The notes under the pieces are model-generated. The model made no database searches. It was not told the origin of the DNA and saw only the letters and a list, made by a program, of their open reading frames with translations. 64,000 bases of DNA, from the NCBI RefSeq assembly GCF_026250525.1, contig NZ_CP111065.1:1-64000 (forward strand). The letters are read 5' to 3'. The DNA comes from Chondrinema litorale. Its GTDB lineage: Bacteria > Bacteroidota > Bacteroidia > Cytophagales > Flammeovirgaceae. This document shows, piece after piece, positions 26,313-35,391 of the stretch. A program made the position numbers and the translations under genes. Positions within the stretch are counted from its first letter, which is position 1; every line of letters starts with the position of its first letter.

Positions 26313-29300
26313 ATGCTGACTAATAACAAAGTACAGACAGAAGATAAATCATTCTGGCAGGTGATTTTTGACGATTTATTTCAAGCTATTGAAGCAGATG
26401 GAGGTGAAAAAATATACCAATACCACTTTCCTAACTGGATTCCATTTCAAAAAAAGAATATTTATTCTCCTTTTTCAGAAGGTAAAAACCCAACTTTTCA
26501 TATTTATCCTAGTCATGCTCATGATTTTAGGACAGGTGAAAGTTATAGCCCTTGGCAACTACATAAGAAAATAACTGGATTGTCAGATAATAAAGAAATA
26601 GCAAAAGAACTTTGCGATCTTTATAATATCACTATCCCTTCAAAGTCAGAAAGAGTAATTAAAAGCTCTTATGTAGAATCCCGACTTAAAGCTTTAGATA
26701 TATCATCTGAAGAAAATTCTTTATTAAATAATCAATCTTTCACTTTCAAGTCTGATAAAGATGATAACCTAGTAATACATTTCTCTAATTTTAAAGGCGA
26801 GGTTCACTTCTGGAAACCAGAAACAGCGAAGGATTATAAAATATGGGCTAGAAAAAGACTAAAGAAACCTTTAGAAGTTCTTAATAAGGATGGAAAAGCC
26901 GATCAAATAAAGTATTTAACAGAAAGAAATGCAGGAAACCGTTCCTTTCAAAATGGCATTTTTCAGTACTTCTATAAAGATAACTGTAATAAACTTCATG
27001 AGATCGAAACCTTAGTGTTTACTGAAGGTGAGTTAAAAGCATTCAAAGCCGCAAAACATGGTATTGCAGCTGTCGGATTAGTAGGTATACATAACTTTGG
27101 TAAGAGTATAAAAAATGAATCAGGAAGAACAGAAAGAGTTGATTTATTAGAAGATATCAAAGAATTATTAAATAATCTTCCAAGTCTTAAAAGTGTTGTT
27201 TTTTTACATGATAATGACTGTTTGAAACAATCCAAAGATGGATCAGATCAAAGAAAAATATCATTCTACTCATCTGTTAGAAACTTTAAATTAGCTTTTG
27301 AAAGCTACCCTTATAAACTTCATTATGCGCATATAAAGCCTGAATTAGGAGATGATTGTAAAGGGATTGATGATTTACTAGTTTGCTATAAAAAGAAGGA
27401 AAATGATATTAAAAAAGCGATTTATAAGCTTAAGAATTCATCATTTTTTACATTTTACAACCTAAACCATATCTCTAATAATGAAATTAGAAAGATATGG
27501 AGACTAGAAGCATCAAAAAGAACTTACTTAAATATTAATCAGTACTTAGGTGAAATAAATAGTTTACTTTCAGAAAAAGTTGAACAGTATAAAAAAGTAA
27601 TATTAAAATCAGGTTGCGGTACTGGTAAGACTACTTGGATTTCAAATTACGCCAAAGAGAATGACAAGAGATTAATATTAGTAGTTCCTTATATGGCTTT
27701 AACCCAGCAATTGAGAAATAGAATGGAAGGGCTTGGTATGGTTTGTATTGATGGTAATAGTACAAAAGAAGATATCCAATCAGCAAAAAACTCTAAACTA
27801 GTCTCAGTTACATATGACAGTTTACAAAAAGTTGTTGAAGGTAATGATAAAGAAGAATGTTTACTAGCTGTAGATGAATATCATAATTTAGTAAATCAGG
27901 AACACTTTAGAGCTGATGCATGCCTAAACGTATTCAAAGCATTAAAATCATTTCAAAATGTCGTTTTGCTTTCTGGAACACCACACTTTTTATATGAAGA
28001 GTTGGGATTTAATTCAATCATAGTAAAGGCAAAAAAACAAAATAAGGTAGTAGTAACTCCTATAAGATATAAGAATAAAATTTCTTGGTTACTCTCAGAT
28101 TTAGCTAAACAGCCTACAGGTAAATTAAATGTAATTAGGTGCAAAACAGTCTTACAATTAAAGCAAATTAAAGATGCTTTAATTGATACTGGTACTGATA
28201 AAAAGTCTATTTCATGCATATACAATCATGACTTTTTAGATGCTGATCCAACATGGGAAATGCTCATCCAAAAAAATCTTGTTCCTCAAGATGTTAAAAT
28301 ATTATTGTGTACAGCAAAAATTAACGATGGAGTAAATATTGAGAATAAAAATGTAGGTAAAGTCTATATTGTTGATGAAAATAATATGGATTCATTTATT
28401 CAATTCGTAGCTAGATTTAGAAATATTGATAACCTAGATGTAAATAGCCTACATAGCCAAAATGAAAACAAGTGGAAAAAATATGTCAATGAAAAAGCTC
28501 TCTATGCTGATTATAAAGAGTTTGCAGAGGCTATTATAGATATAATTAATTCAGAAAAAGACATAAAGGTATATGCTGAAAAACTCGGAATTGATTATGA
28601 TATCCAGTTAAAAACTAGAGAAACTATAGTTAGTGATTTAATTGAAGATGACTGTGAGTTTAATGAACTAGCAGCATTTAAAAGGATACAAAATGAACAA
28701 TATAAGTTCTTAACTAAAGACGAATTTTATCATCAATTAAGAAAAAAATATAATCATATCACTGTTTTAGATAATGTTTTAACTGATGGACAAACTATCA
28801 TTTCTGAGAATAATATTAAGCAAAAATTAAATGATAAATCATTTTGGAAATTTGCATTGATTGAGTTCTATAGTTCTCTAGATGGAAAAAGAAAAAAAGA
28901 GAGTAGACAATTAAAGAAAGACATTGATAAATTTCTATCTGAAAACAATTATGAAATATACAGTCCATTTGTTTGGGACAAGCTTATAAATAATCAAAAA
29001 GAGATTAATGAAAAATATGGGAAGCTGGTAAGTAAACTAGCTTTTATTCACAATGATTATGTTATAAAACAGGCTAAGAGTAATATTGAAAACTCTAAAG
29101 AAGATGCTAGAATACAAATCATAAACATTTTAAAAAGTGAATATTACTGGACTTTCTTTAAAACACTTTATCATGTAACTAAAAATACATCTCTAAAACA
29201 TAAATTAAAGAATTTTTTCGATGGATATAACTATAAGCCTGGTTCATCAGCTTTGCTACTAAAAGAACACGAGTTTCTATTTAAAGAATATGATAATTTA

Positions 29301-30026
29301 GTAAGGAATATAGCTAATGATTATCTTTTCTTATATGAATTCTTTGGTAATCATTTATCTCATAATCAACGTGTTAAATATGTTGAAGAAATAGAAAACT
29401 TTACTGATTATAGAGCAAAAGCTAAAACAGCTTTATTGTTACATTACTATGTAAATGATAGAAGTTTACTTACTAAAACTGAGCAGCAAGATGCAGAAAT
29501 TATGCTGTCTGATATTAATATTTTACAGGATATTATTAAAGAAAAAGGTGATATAAAAAGATATACATTAGCATCAGACCGAAGTAACAAACGAGCTTAT
29601 ATTATTGAAAAAAATCTAGGAGAAAAGATTCAAAGAGCTAGTATAGATAATGAAAAAAGTTTATCTCAAAATATAATTGATAATTTGAATCTAGACCTTA
29701 CTGTAACAGATATCACTAAATGTCTAAATGATAATAGATTATATAAGGCCTTATATTTAGATGGTAAACAAATAGGTGAAAGAATAAAATATTTGTTCAT
29801 GAATCCTAGAAAGTATCGTAGTGTAAGGAATGGAAGAAAAGAAACTTTTTATGAGATATCAAGCCTTAAAAATGATAATTGTGTAAATTTAAAAGACGTT
29901 TGCGATAGAGTAAATGTTGATACTATGGTTTATATAAATAAACTTCCAGTTAGTAATAGTGATTCAAAGTGGACAAAGCAAAATGATGACGCTCTAATAA
30001 AAGAAAATTTAGTTTGTCCGTTTTAA
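26313..30026 (+). CDS. Toprim/primase-like and superfamily 2 helicase-like replication protein
   Basis: 1237 residues. The N-terminal 100 residues (FHFPNWIPFQKKNIYSPF...HAHDFRTGESYSPWQL) resemble primase or zinc-ribbon-like entry domains. A Toprim-like fold follows with LVFTEGELKAFKAAKHG (acidic Glu) and VVFLHDNDC (DxD-like). A helicase then begins with Walker A KSGCGTGKTTW and motif II AVDEYH, followed by LLSGTPHF (motif III-like) and FIQFVARFRN (motif VI-like). The last 500 residues are helical and unassigned. This combination fits a plasmid replication primase-helicase. The 55-bp repeat array directly downstream supports a replication role. The exact family is not recognised. Confidence 0.7.
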   Translation: MLTNNKVQTEDKSFWQVIFDDLFQAIEADGGEKIYQYHFPNWIPFQKKNIYSPFSEGKNPTFHIYPSHAHDFRTGESYSPWQLHKKITGLSDNKEIAKELCDLYNITIPSKSERVIKSSYVESRLKALDISSEENSLLNNQSFTFKSDKDDNLVIHFSNFKGEVHFWKPETAKDYKIWARKRLKKPLEVLNKDGKADQIKYLTERNAGNRSFQNGIFQYFYKDNCNKLHEIETLVFTEGELKAFKAAKHGIAAVGLVGIHNFGKSIKNESGRTERVDLLEDIKELLNNLPSLKSVVFLHDNDCLKQSKDGSDQRKISFYSSVRNFKLAFESYPYKLHYAHIKPELGDDCKGIDDLLVCYKKKENDIKKAIYKLKNSSFFTFYNLNHISNNEIRKIWRLEASKRTYLNINQYLGEINSLLSEKVEQYKKVILKSGCGTGKTTWISNYAKENDKRLILVVPYMALTQQLRNRMEGLGMVCIDGNSTKEDIQSAKNSKLVSVTYDSLQKVVEGNDKEECLLAVDEYHNLVNQEHFRADACLNVFKALKSFQNVVLLSGTPHFLYEELGFNSIIVKAKKQNKVVVTPIRYKNKISWLLSDLAKQPTGKLNVIRCKTVLQLKQIKDALIDTGTDKKSISCIYNHDFLDADPTWEMLIQKNLVPQDVKILLCTAKINDGVNIENKNVGKVYIVDENNMDSFIQFVARFRNIDNLDVNSLHSQNENKWKKYVNEKALYADYKEFAEAIIDIINSEKDIKVYAEKLGIDYDIQLKTRETIVSDLIEDDCEFNELAAFKRIQNEQYKFLTKDEFYHQLRKKYNHITVLDNVLTDGQTIISENNIKQKLNDKSFWKFALIEFYSSLDGKRKKESRQLKKDIDKFLSENNYEIYSPFVWDKLINNQKEINEKYGKLVSKLAFIHNDYVIKQAKSNIENSKEDARIQIINILKSEYYWTFFKTLYHVTKNTSLKHKLKNFFDGYNYKPGSSALLLKEHEFLFKEYDNLVRNIANDYLFLYEFFGNHLSHNQRVKYVEEIENFTDYRAKAKTALLLHYYVNDRSLLTKTEQQDAEIMLSDINILQDIIKEKGDIKRYTLASDRSNKRAYIIEKNLGEKIQRASIDNEKSLSQNIIDNLNLDLTVTDITKCLNDNRLYKALYLDGKQIGERIKYLFMNPRKYRSVRNGRKETFYEISSLKNDNCVNLKDVCDRVNVDTMVYINKLPVSNSDSKWTKQNDDALIKENLVCPF

Positions 30027-30517
30027 TTGACTTTTTCTAATTATTGGCAGAGAAGTTATTAAAGTAGTCTCTATGGGGTATATAGAAGTATCCGAATTTT
30101 GCGGATAGATGTCCTGTGGGGCTTCTATGAAGGATTATAGAAGTATCCGAATTTTGCGGATAGATGTCCTGTGGGGCTTCTATGAGGGATTATAGAAGTA
30201 TCCGAATTTTGCGGATAGATGTCCTGTGGGGCTTCTATGAAGGATTATAGAAGTATCCGAATTTTGCGGATAGATGCCCTGTGGGGTTTCTATGAGGGAT
30301 TATAGAAGTATCCGAATTTTGCGGATAGATGTCCTGTGGGGCTTCTATGAAGGATTATAGAAGTATCCGAATTTTGCGGATAGATGCCCTGTGGGGTTTC
30401 TATGAGGGATTATAGAAGTATCCGAATTTTGCGGATAGATGTCCTGTGGGGCTTCTATGAAGGATTATAGAAGTATCCGAATTTTGCGGATAGTAGTAGA
30501 ATAAAATAGATTTGAAT
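30027..30517. other. intergenic region filled by a tandem repeat array
   Basis: Between the replication gene and the Bro-N gene there is no coding sequence of note; 30081-30493 is the repeat array. Before it, CTCTATGGGGTATATAGAAG resembles the end of one more degenerate unit. Confidence 0.6.
30081..30493. repeat. tandem array: seven full 55-bp units and one partial, possible iterons
   Basis: Units start at 30081, 30136, 30191, 30246, 30301, 30356, 30411 and 30466 (the last 28 bases long). Each contains ATAGAAG paired with CTTCTAT at its far side, an inner hairpin ATCCG-AATTTTG-CGGAT, and CCTGTGG. Only three sites vary: GTCCTG/GCCCTG, GCTTC/GTTTC and GAAGG/GAGGG. The GAAGG/GAGGG variants alternate strictly, giving a 110-bp higher-order period. 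Position next to the replication gene suggests origin iterons; there are no unique spacers, so it is not CRISPR. Confidence 0.85.
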
Positions 30518-31276
30518 ATGAATGAGATAATAATTTTTGAATCAAAGGAAATACGATCAGTTATGTATAACGGAGATTGGTATTTTGTTATAGCTGATGT
30601 AGTTGAGATACTAGTGGAAACAAATAGACCCGTGAAATATTGGTCTGATCTAAAAAAGAAAATCAAAAGTGAAGGAGCTGATCTTTCTGAAACTTTCAAA
30701 AAGTTGCCTTTTGTTGTAAGTGGTGGAAGAAAATATCAATTAGACTGTGCTAATACAGAAGGATTATTAAGAATAATACAATCTATTCCTTCAATTAAAG
30801 CAGAACCATTTAAACAGTGGTTGGCTAAAGTAGGTAGCAAAGTGTTGGATGAAAAAACCAATAAAAGGTTAGCGGCTAAACACAAGTTAGAAGAAGTACA
30901 AGATCGTCTTTTTGATAATATAAAAGATAGAGGTGTAGATAAAGATGGGTTTAAAAGGATCAATGATGCAGGAGATAAAGCATTATTTGGTGGGAAAAAT
31001 ATGAAGAAAAAATATGACATTGATAAGGATGATAATCTTGATGATCATATGAATACATTATTACTTATGGGTAAGGGTTTAGCTACGGAAATGACAAATC
31101 ACCATACATCTTATAATGACTTGGAAGGAGAGGATGACATTACTAATACACATGAAGGGAATAATGAAGAAATTCGAACTGCTCTTATGAATAAGAATAT
31201 TAAACCTGAAGAAATTCCACCAGAAGAAGATTTAAAGAAATTAAAAGGAAAGAATAAAAAGAACATTGATAAGTAA
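30518..31276 (+). CDS. Bro-N domain protein
   Basis: About 252 residues from the ATG at 30518; the TTG six bases earlier is possible. Residues 1-110 (IIIFESKEIRSVMYNGDWYFVIADVVEIL...YWSDLKKK) form a BRO N-terminal DNA-binding domain, usual in phage antirepressors and plasmid proteins, with the family's SIKAEPFKQWLAKVGSKVLDE at its end. The second half is acidic and charged, possibly unstructured. The gene starts 25 bases after the tandem repeats, so it may bind them or be controlled by them. It is followed 12 bases later by the 110-residue gene. Confidence 0.8.
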   Translation: MNEIIIFESKEIRSVMYNGDWYFVIADVVEILVETNRPVKYWSDLKKKIKSEGADLSETFKKLPFVVSGGRKYQLDCANTEGLLRIIQSIPSIKAEPFKQWLAKVGSKVLDEKTNKRLAAKHKLEEVQDRLFDNIKDRGVDKDGFKRINDAGDKALFGGKNMKKKYDIDKDDNLDDHMNTLLLMGKGLATEMTNHHTSYNDLEGEDDITNTHEGNNEEIRTALMNKNIKPEEIPPEEDLKKLKGKNKKNIDK

Positions 31277-31288
31277 TTATAATCAACA

Positions 31289-31621
31289 ATGAAAGACGAA
31301 AATAAGAATACTGTATTTGATCTGCTTAGAAAGGATAAAGCTCTTCTAAGAGATATTTTAGGTGATATGACCAAAGAGGATTTGGGTAGTCACTATTTAA
31401 AACAACTGATGGAACATGAGTGGATTAACTTAAGGGCTCTTGCTGCGATGTTGGAATTACCCAAAGAGGAACAAGATGATAAAAAAGAAAGAAACAAAGC
31501 AGTTAATAATGTCAAGAAAAGAAAGAAGCATCCTAAAGAGAAAGTAATGAATATAAGAGAGGATTTACTAGAGCTAAAGGATTTATGCAGTAAGGTACTA
31601 GAATATTATGAAATAGATTGA
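31289..31621 (+). CDS. hypothetical charged protein
   Basis: 110 residues, unknown. Predicted to be helical, with a run NNVKKRKKHPKEKVMNIRED that is strongly basic. It begins 12 bases after the Bro-N gene and ends just before a terminator-like hairpin, so it is the last gene of the replication-region operon. No signal peptide or membrane segment. It could be a small DNA-binding accessory protein, but nothing specific supports that. Confidence 0.55.
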   Translation: MKDENKNTVFDLLRKDKALLRDILGDMTKEDLGSHYLKQLMEHEWINLRALAAMLELPKEEQDDKKERNKAVNNVKKRKKHPKEKVMNIREDLLELKDLCSKVLEYYEID

Positions 31622-31624
31622 ATG

Positions 31625-31651
31625 TAAGTGCACCAGAATCTGATGCACTTA
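31625..31651 (+). terminator. hairpin terminator after the Bro-N operon
   Basis: TAAGTGCA (31625-31632) and TGCACTTA (31644-31651) form a perfect 8-bp stem with an 11-base loop. It runs directly into the TCACTATAAAGTTGTTTTT motif, whose T-run could double as the terminator tail. Confidence 0.55.
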
Positions 31652-31652
31652 T

Positions 31653-31680
31653 CACTATAAAGTTGTTTTTATTATATCAA
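31653..31680 (+). promoter_or_regulatory. plasmid leader motif, orphan copy 3
   Basis: CACTATAAAGTTGTTTTTAT followed by TATATCAA. No open frame follows for 215 bases, unlike the other copies, so it may drive a non-coding transcript, give a long leader for the genes at 31897, or be a leftover of a lost gene. Confidence 0.45.
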
Positions 31681-31877
31681 GAAATATAATAAAGCACAAA
31701 TATAATTTTTTAATTTTTCTTTTGAATTAAAAGCAAATTCAAATACATTTGGTGTATAAACAAAGCCAAAAATTTTACCTGTAAAAGGGTGCTTTCCCAA
31801 ATAATATTACCAACAATTTGATAACTACTAAATTTTTTTAGTGGTACTACTATCATAGCATTTTGTTAATTTTTTTA

Positions 31878-31896
31878 CTATAAAGTTGTTTTTATT
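31878..31896 (+). promoter_or_regulatory. plasmid leader motif, copy 4, directly before the T4SS pilin gene
   Basis: ACTATAAAGTTGTTTTTATT ends at the ATG (31897) of the TraE-like gene. If the TAAAGTTG core is a -7 box, the transcript would have almost no leader. Confidence 0.5.
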
Positions 31897-32349
31897 ATGT
31901 CATTTTACAAGAAAGCCCTAAGAGGTTTAGATGTGCTATCTAGACTCTTAAGTTTTGTATCCATTTACTTTTGCATAAAAGTAAGACCTATGGTTGCTTC
32001 AACATTTTTTGTTCCACTGTCAATTACTAAAAAGAAAGGAGTAGTCTTCTTCTTACTTAGTCTAGGTTTTATAAACTTAGTAAATGCCCAGAATAAAGTT
32101 TCAGGAGCTGTCGATAAGTTATCAGAACAGGTATTACTTATTTGTAATTTATTATTCATCATATTTATTGTTATCGGTCTAATTAGAACGATTAGCAAAT
32201 TTGTAAAACAAGCTCCTGATGCTGCTGGGTCTTTAGTTTATGTTTTGATTGCAGTAGCACTTTGGGGAGGTTTTGCATATATGCAAGATGACATAGCTTC
32301 ATTTGTTGGAAGTTCAGCATTCACAATTAAACATGGAGCTACAAAATAA
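31897..32349 (+). CDS. traE: TraE/VirB2-like conjugal pilin-type membrane protein (DUF4134-like)
   Basis: 150 residues. A signal-like hydrophobic stretch (KKGVVFFLLSLGFINLVNAQ) ends near residue 65, followed by two membrane helices (QVLLICNLLFIIFIVIGLIRTI and GSLVYVLIAVALWGGFAYMQ) with a short loop, the pattern of TraE/VirB2 pilins in Bacteroidetes transfer systems. The N-terminal 30 residues before the signal are unusual; a later start at the Met in RPMVAST is possible. It heads the transfer operon, 5 bases before the VirB3-like gene, and the plasmid leader motif abuts its ATG. Confidence 0.65.
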   Translation: MSFYKKALRGLDVLSRLLSFVSIYFCIKVRPMVASTFFVPLSITKKKGVVFFLLSLGFINLVNAQNKVSGAVDKLSEQVLLICNLLFIIFIVIGLIRTISKFVKQAPDAAGSLVYVLIAVALWGGFAYMQDDIASFVGSSAFTIKHGATK

Positions 32350-32354
32350 GAATT

Positions 32355-32702
32355 ATGGAAAGCTTCAAATTGATAGAGAAAAAAAGCCAAATATTTGGTG
32401 TATCGTTTCAAGATGCTTTCATACTTATATTGTTCTTCGTTACTGCATCTATTTTAGGTGCAGTAGTTAATTTATTTTTCCCAATACCTAAGTGGTATCA
32501 TTTAGTTAATGTCACATTACTTTTTGTAGGATATTTTGTTTTAAAGAGGATCAATAAAAAAAAGCATGCAACATTTTTGATGTCTTTTATCTCTTTCTAC
32601 TTAATGCAACCAAAGCATCTGTTTTTAGAGATGGAAGATAAACTCCAAATAAATAGAGTTGAAGTCAAAAATGTAAAGTCGAGTAAAAGGCGACATAAAT
32701 AA
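32355..32702 (+). CDS. traF: TraF/VirB3-like protein (DUF4133-like)
   Basis: 115 residues with two membrane segments (DAFILILFFVTASILGAVVNLFF and WYHLVNVTLLFVGYFVL) and a short basic tail (NVKSSKRRHK). Size, topology and position between the TraE-like pilin and the VirB4 ATPase are those of VirB3/TraF, an inner-membrane component of the type IV secretion machine. A further leader-motif copy lies between this gene and virB4, so the VirB4-like gene may have its own promoter. Confidence 0.7.
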   Translation: MESFKLIEKKSQIFGVSFQDAFILILFFVTASILGAVVNLFFPIPKWYHLVNVTLLFVGYFVLKRINKKKHATFLMSFISFYLMQPKHLFLEMEDKLQINRVEVKNVKSSKRRHK

Positions 32703-32805
32703 TAATTATATAACAAAGTGTAAACCTCGCCTTAATTTTTTCTAGTCTACAATAGTAGGGCTGTACTGTATATCCTTTTTTATATCCAATTACCCTTATA
32801 CTAAT

Positions 32806-32823
32806 CACTATAAAGTTGTTTTT
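32806..32823 (+). promoter_or_regulatory. plasmid leader motif, copy 5, directly before the VirB4-like gene
   Basis: TCACTATAAAGTTGTTTT runs into the ATG at 32824 with no gap, the tightest spacing of all copies. Confidence 0.5.
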
Positions 32824-35349
32824 ATGATTCTCGCAAGACCTAAAAAAAAGAAGAGGTATTCTAAACCATATTTGGAGAGACAACCCATATTTGGAATAGA
32901 AGACAATAAAGTTTATTTAAATAATGGAAGAGTTGCAATAGGATTTAAAGTAAATGCTGTTGAAATGGAAAGCTTAAATGCTGATGAATATGCAGTAATA
33001 AATGAAGCTTTATCTCGTGGACTATCTAAGTTTCCCGTAGGTACTGTCATTCAAAAAACAGATATTTATTATGATGACAGGTATGATTCTGACCAAGAAA
33101 ATGATAATACATACTTTGTATCACGTATGGATGCTTATTATTTTGAGCGTTTACAACAAATTCAAAAAGATTACTTCTTCATATCATTTCCAATAGATAG
33201 TCAGTATAAAGCAAATGCATTTAATAGCATATTTGCATTAGGATTATCTGTTGTAAAAAACCCTTTTTCTAATATTGAAGAAAGAGCAAGTATAGCAGAA
33301 AAGTATGCAAAGGATTTTATATCAGGTTTAGAAGGGATTGGAGGATTAAGCTTTAGTAGGTTAAGTACAAAAGAGCTTGAAGTATTATATTATCAGTATT
33401 CCAATTTAGATTTTAAGAACGAAACAAAATCATTTGAAAAAGAATTTTCAAATCAACTAGGCAATTGTCAAATAGGTGAGAAAAAAATAAATGTAGTTTC
33501 ATTAAAAGGACAAGGGTTTGAGATTTTTGATAGTGTTCCAAATGAATTTGGTATAGATGCACCATTTATTTGGCCTCTAACCTATCATTTGGACTTCCCA
33601 CATATACTCACTCAAACTCTAATTGTAGAAGATGATAGTGCATTGAATCTGCTTGATTTTGAAAAAAAAGTAAATTCAGGACTGTCTTGGATGAGTACTC
33701 AAGATAATGATCTAAAAGCAGAGACAATAAGTAATTTCACAAATCATATAAGAGCTGGAAATAATAGAGTATGTGGTTTAGGAATAAATGTTATTTGCTT
33801 TTCTGCTGATGATTATGAAAGGGAAGACAATGTACAAAATACTTTAAATGCTTTTAGTTTGATGGGATGTGAAGCATTTGTCGAAACTTATGACACAGCT
33901 ACTATGTTTTTCGCATCATTCCCTGCTAATGGTTTCTCTAACTATCATATACTACAAACTAGTAGTGATATAGGTTCTAAGTATTTTCATTTTACAAAGT
34001 CTTATACAAGTGCTCATAAAGGTGAAATCTATTTGAATGACAGGTTCAGAAAACGTCTCAGAGTTAATTTATTTAATACGCATTTAAATAATCAAAATGC
34101 AATTGTAATTGGTCCAACTGGTTCTGGTAAAAGTTTTACTGTTGGATACTTTATCTGTCAAAGGCATGAGAAAAAGAGTCGTCAAATTATTATAGATAAT
34201 GGTGGTAGCTATAAAAACCTCATGAAAATGCTTAAAGAAGATCAATATCATGATGCTTATTTTGAATATGATTTTGAGTCACCATTTTCTTTAAATCCTT
34301 TTTTAGTTCCTAAAAGTGAACATGGCAATTGGTTATTATCAGATCACAAAGAGCTTTTTATAGTAGCATGTTTGCGTCTTATGTATAAAGGACCAGGAGG
34401 GTATTTTGAGCAAGTTGAAATAGTTATTTTGCATGAGTTAGTAACTAATTACTATAGGTACTTAAATCAAAATAAAGAAGCCTTTCCTACCTTATCAGGA
34501 TTTTATAATTGGGCTAGAGAAAACGATGCACAAAAAAGATTGGAGGATGACGAAGATTATATAGATCAAATGGAATGCTTTAAACTAAAGCAATTTTTAC
34601 TGACTATAAAACCCTTTTCAACAGGTAGATACAGTAAAGGATTTAATTCTAAGAATAAGCTAGATATATCAGATCAAGAGATTATTTGTTTTGATATGCG
34701 GAAAATAAAAGAAGATCCACTTTTAGCTCCTGTTGTTGGACTTATGATTACTGAATTAGCAATGGATCAAATTAGAAAATTCCCTAATGAGATAAAGTAC
34801 ATTTATATGGATGAAGCATGGTCAATGCTAAACTCATTAGGAGATTTTGTGGAAAGTATGTTTAGGACTATACGAAAAGAAAATGGTTCTATGTGGATAA
34901 TTACTCAAACTATTCATGAAATCGCAAACTCTAATATTTCAAAAGCTATTATCATTAATGCAGATACTAAGGTTATATTAAACCACCAATCTCAGCAAGC
35001 AGAAGTTTCAGAATTAAGTAGCCATTTAGCCTTTACAGATATAGATATTTCCAAGATTAATTCATTGCGAAAAGAAAGCAATTCTTATAGGGAAATATTT
35101 ATCAAGCAGGGAAATTATAGTAGAGTTTATTGCTTAGAAGCACCTCCACATATAGGAGCAGCTATAACTAGTAAACCTTCTGAGAGGAATGCAATCAATG
35201 TATTGGTAGAAAAGAATGGAAATATAAAAGCTGCTATAGATGAGTATGTAGAAAAGCAATTTTTGACTAATGATAACAAAGTATCAAACGATACTTATGA
35301 AGAAGAAACTTCACCATTGGCAGTCAAAAAATCTATGTCTGCAAAGTAG
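32824..35349 (+). CDS. traG: TraG/VirB4-type conjugation ATPase
   Basis: 841 residues. Walker A GPTGSGKS (430-437) and Walker B YIYMDEAW (D663, E664) are clear, followed by WIITQTIHEIANS as in VirB4 ATPases. The N-terminal half (AVEMESLNADEYAVINEALSR and following) is the TraG N-terminal domain. It powers pilus assembly and substrate transfer at the inner membrane. Length agrees with Bacteroides TraG (about 830 residues). The C-terminal 40 residues are a loose charged tail. Confidence 0.92.
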   Translation: MILARPKKKKRYSKPYLERQPIFGIEDNKVYLNNGRVAIGFKVNAVEMESLNADEYAVINEALSRGLSKFPVGTVIQKTDIYYDDRYDSDQENDNTYFVSRMDAYYFERLQQIQKDYFFISFPIDSQYKANAFNSIFALGLSVVKNPFSNIEERASIAEKYAKDFISGLEGIGGLSFSRLSTKELEVLYYQYSNLDFKNETKSFEKEFSNQLGNCQIGEKKINVVSLKGQGFEIFDSVPNEFGIDAPFIWPLTYHLDFPHILTQTLIVEDDSALNLLDFEKKVNSGLSWMSTQDNDLKAETISNFTNHIRAGNNRVCGLGINVICFSADDYEREDNVQNTLNAFSLMGCEAFVETYDTATMFFASFPANGFSNYHILQTSSDIGSKYFHFTKSYTSAHKGEIYLNDRFRKRLRVNLFNTHLNNQNAIVIGPTGSGKSFTVGYFICQRHEKKSRQIIIDNGGSYKNLMKMLKEDQYHDAYFEYDFESPFSLNPFLVPKSEHGNWLLSDHKELFIVACLRLMYKGPGGYFEQVEIVILHELVTNYYRYLNQNKEAFPTLSGFYNWARENDAQKRLEDDEDYIDQMECFKLKQFLLTIKPFSTGRYSKGFNSKNKLDISDQEIICFDMRKIKEDPLLAPVVGLMITELAMDQIRKFPNEIKYIYMDEAWSMLNSLGDFVESMFRTIRKENGSMWIITQTIHEIANSNISKAIIINADTKVILNHQSQQAEVSELSSHLAFTDIDISKINSLRKESNSYREIFIKQGNYSRVYCLEAPPHIGAAITSKPSERNAINVLVEKNGNIKAAIDEYVEKQFLTNDNKVSNDTYEEETSPLAVKKSMSAK

Positions 35350-35391
35350 AATAAATATCTTTTTTGAAATCAGAAAAACTATATCCAAATT

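Noticed and set aside
30081..30493. CRISPR array
   Set aside because: The units are identical end to end with no unique spacers, the period is a constant 55 bp and no cas gene is near.
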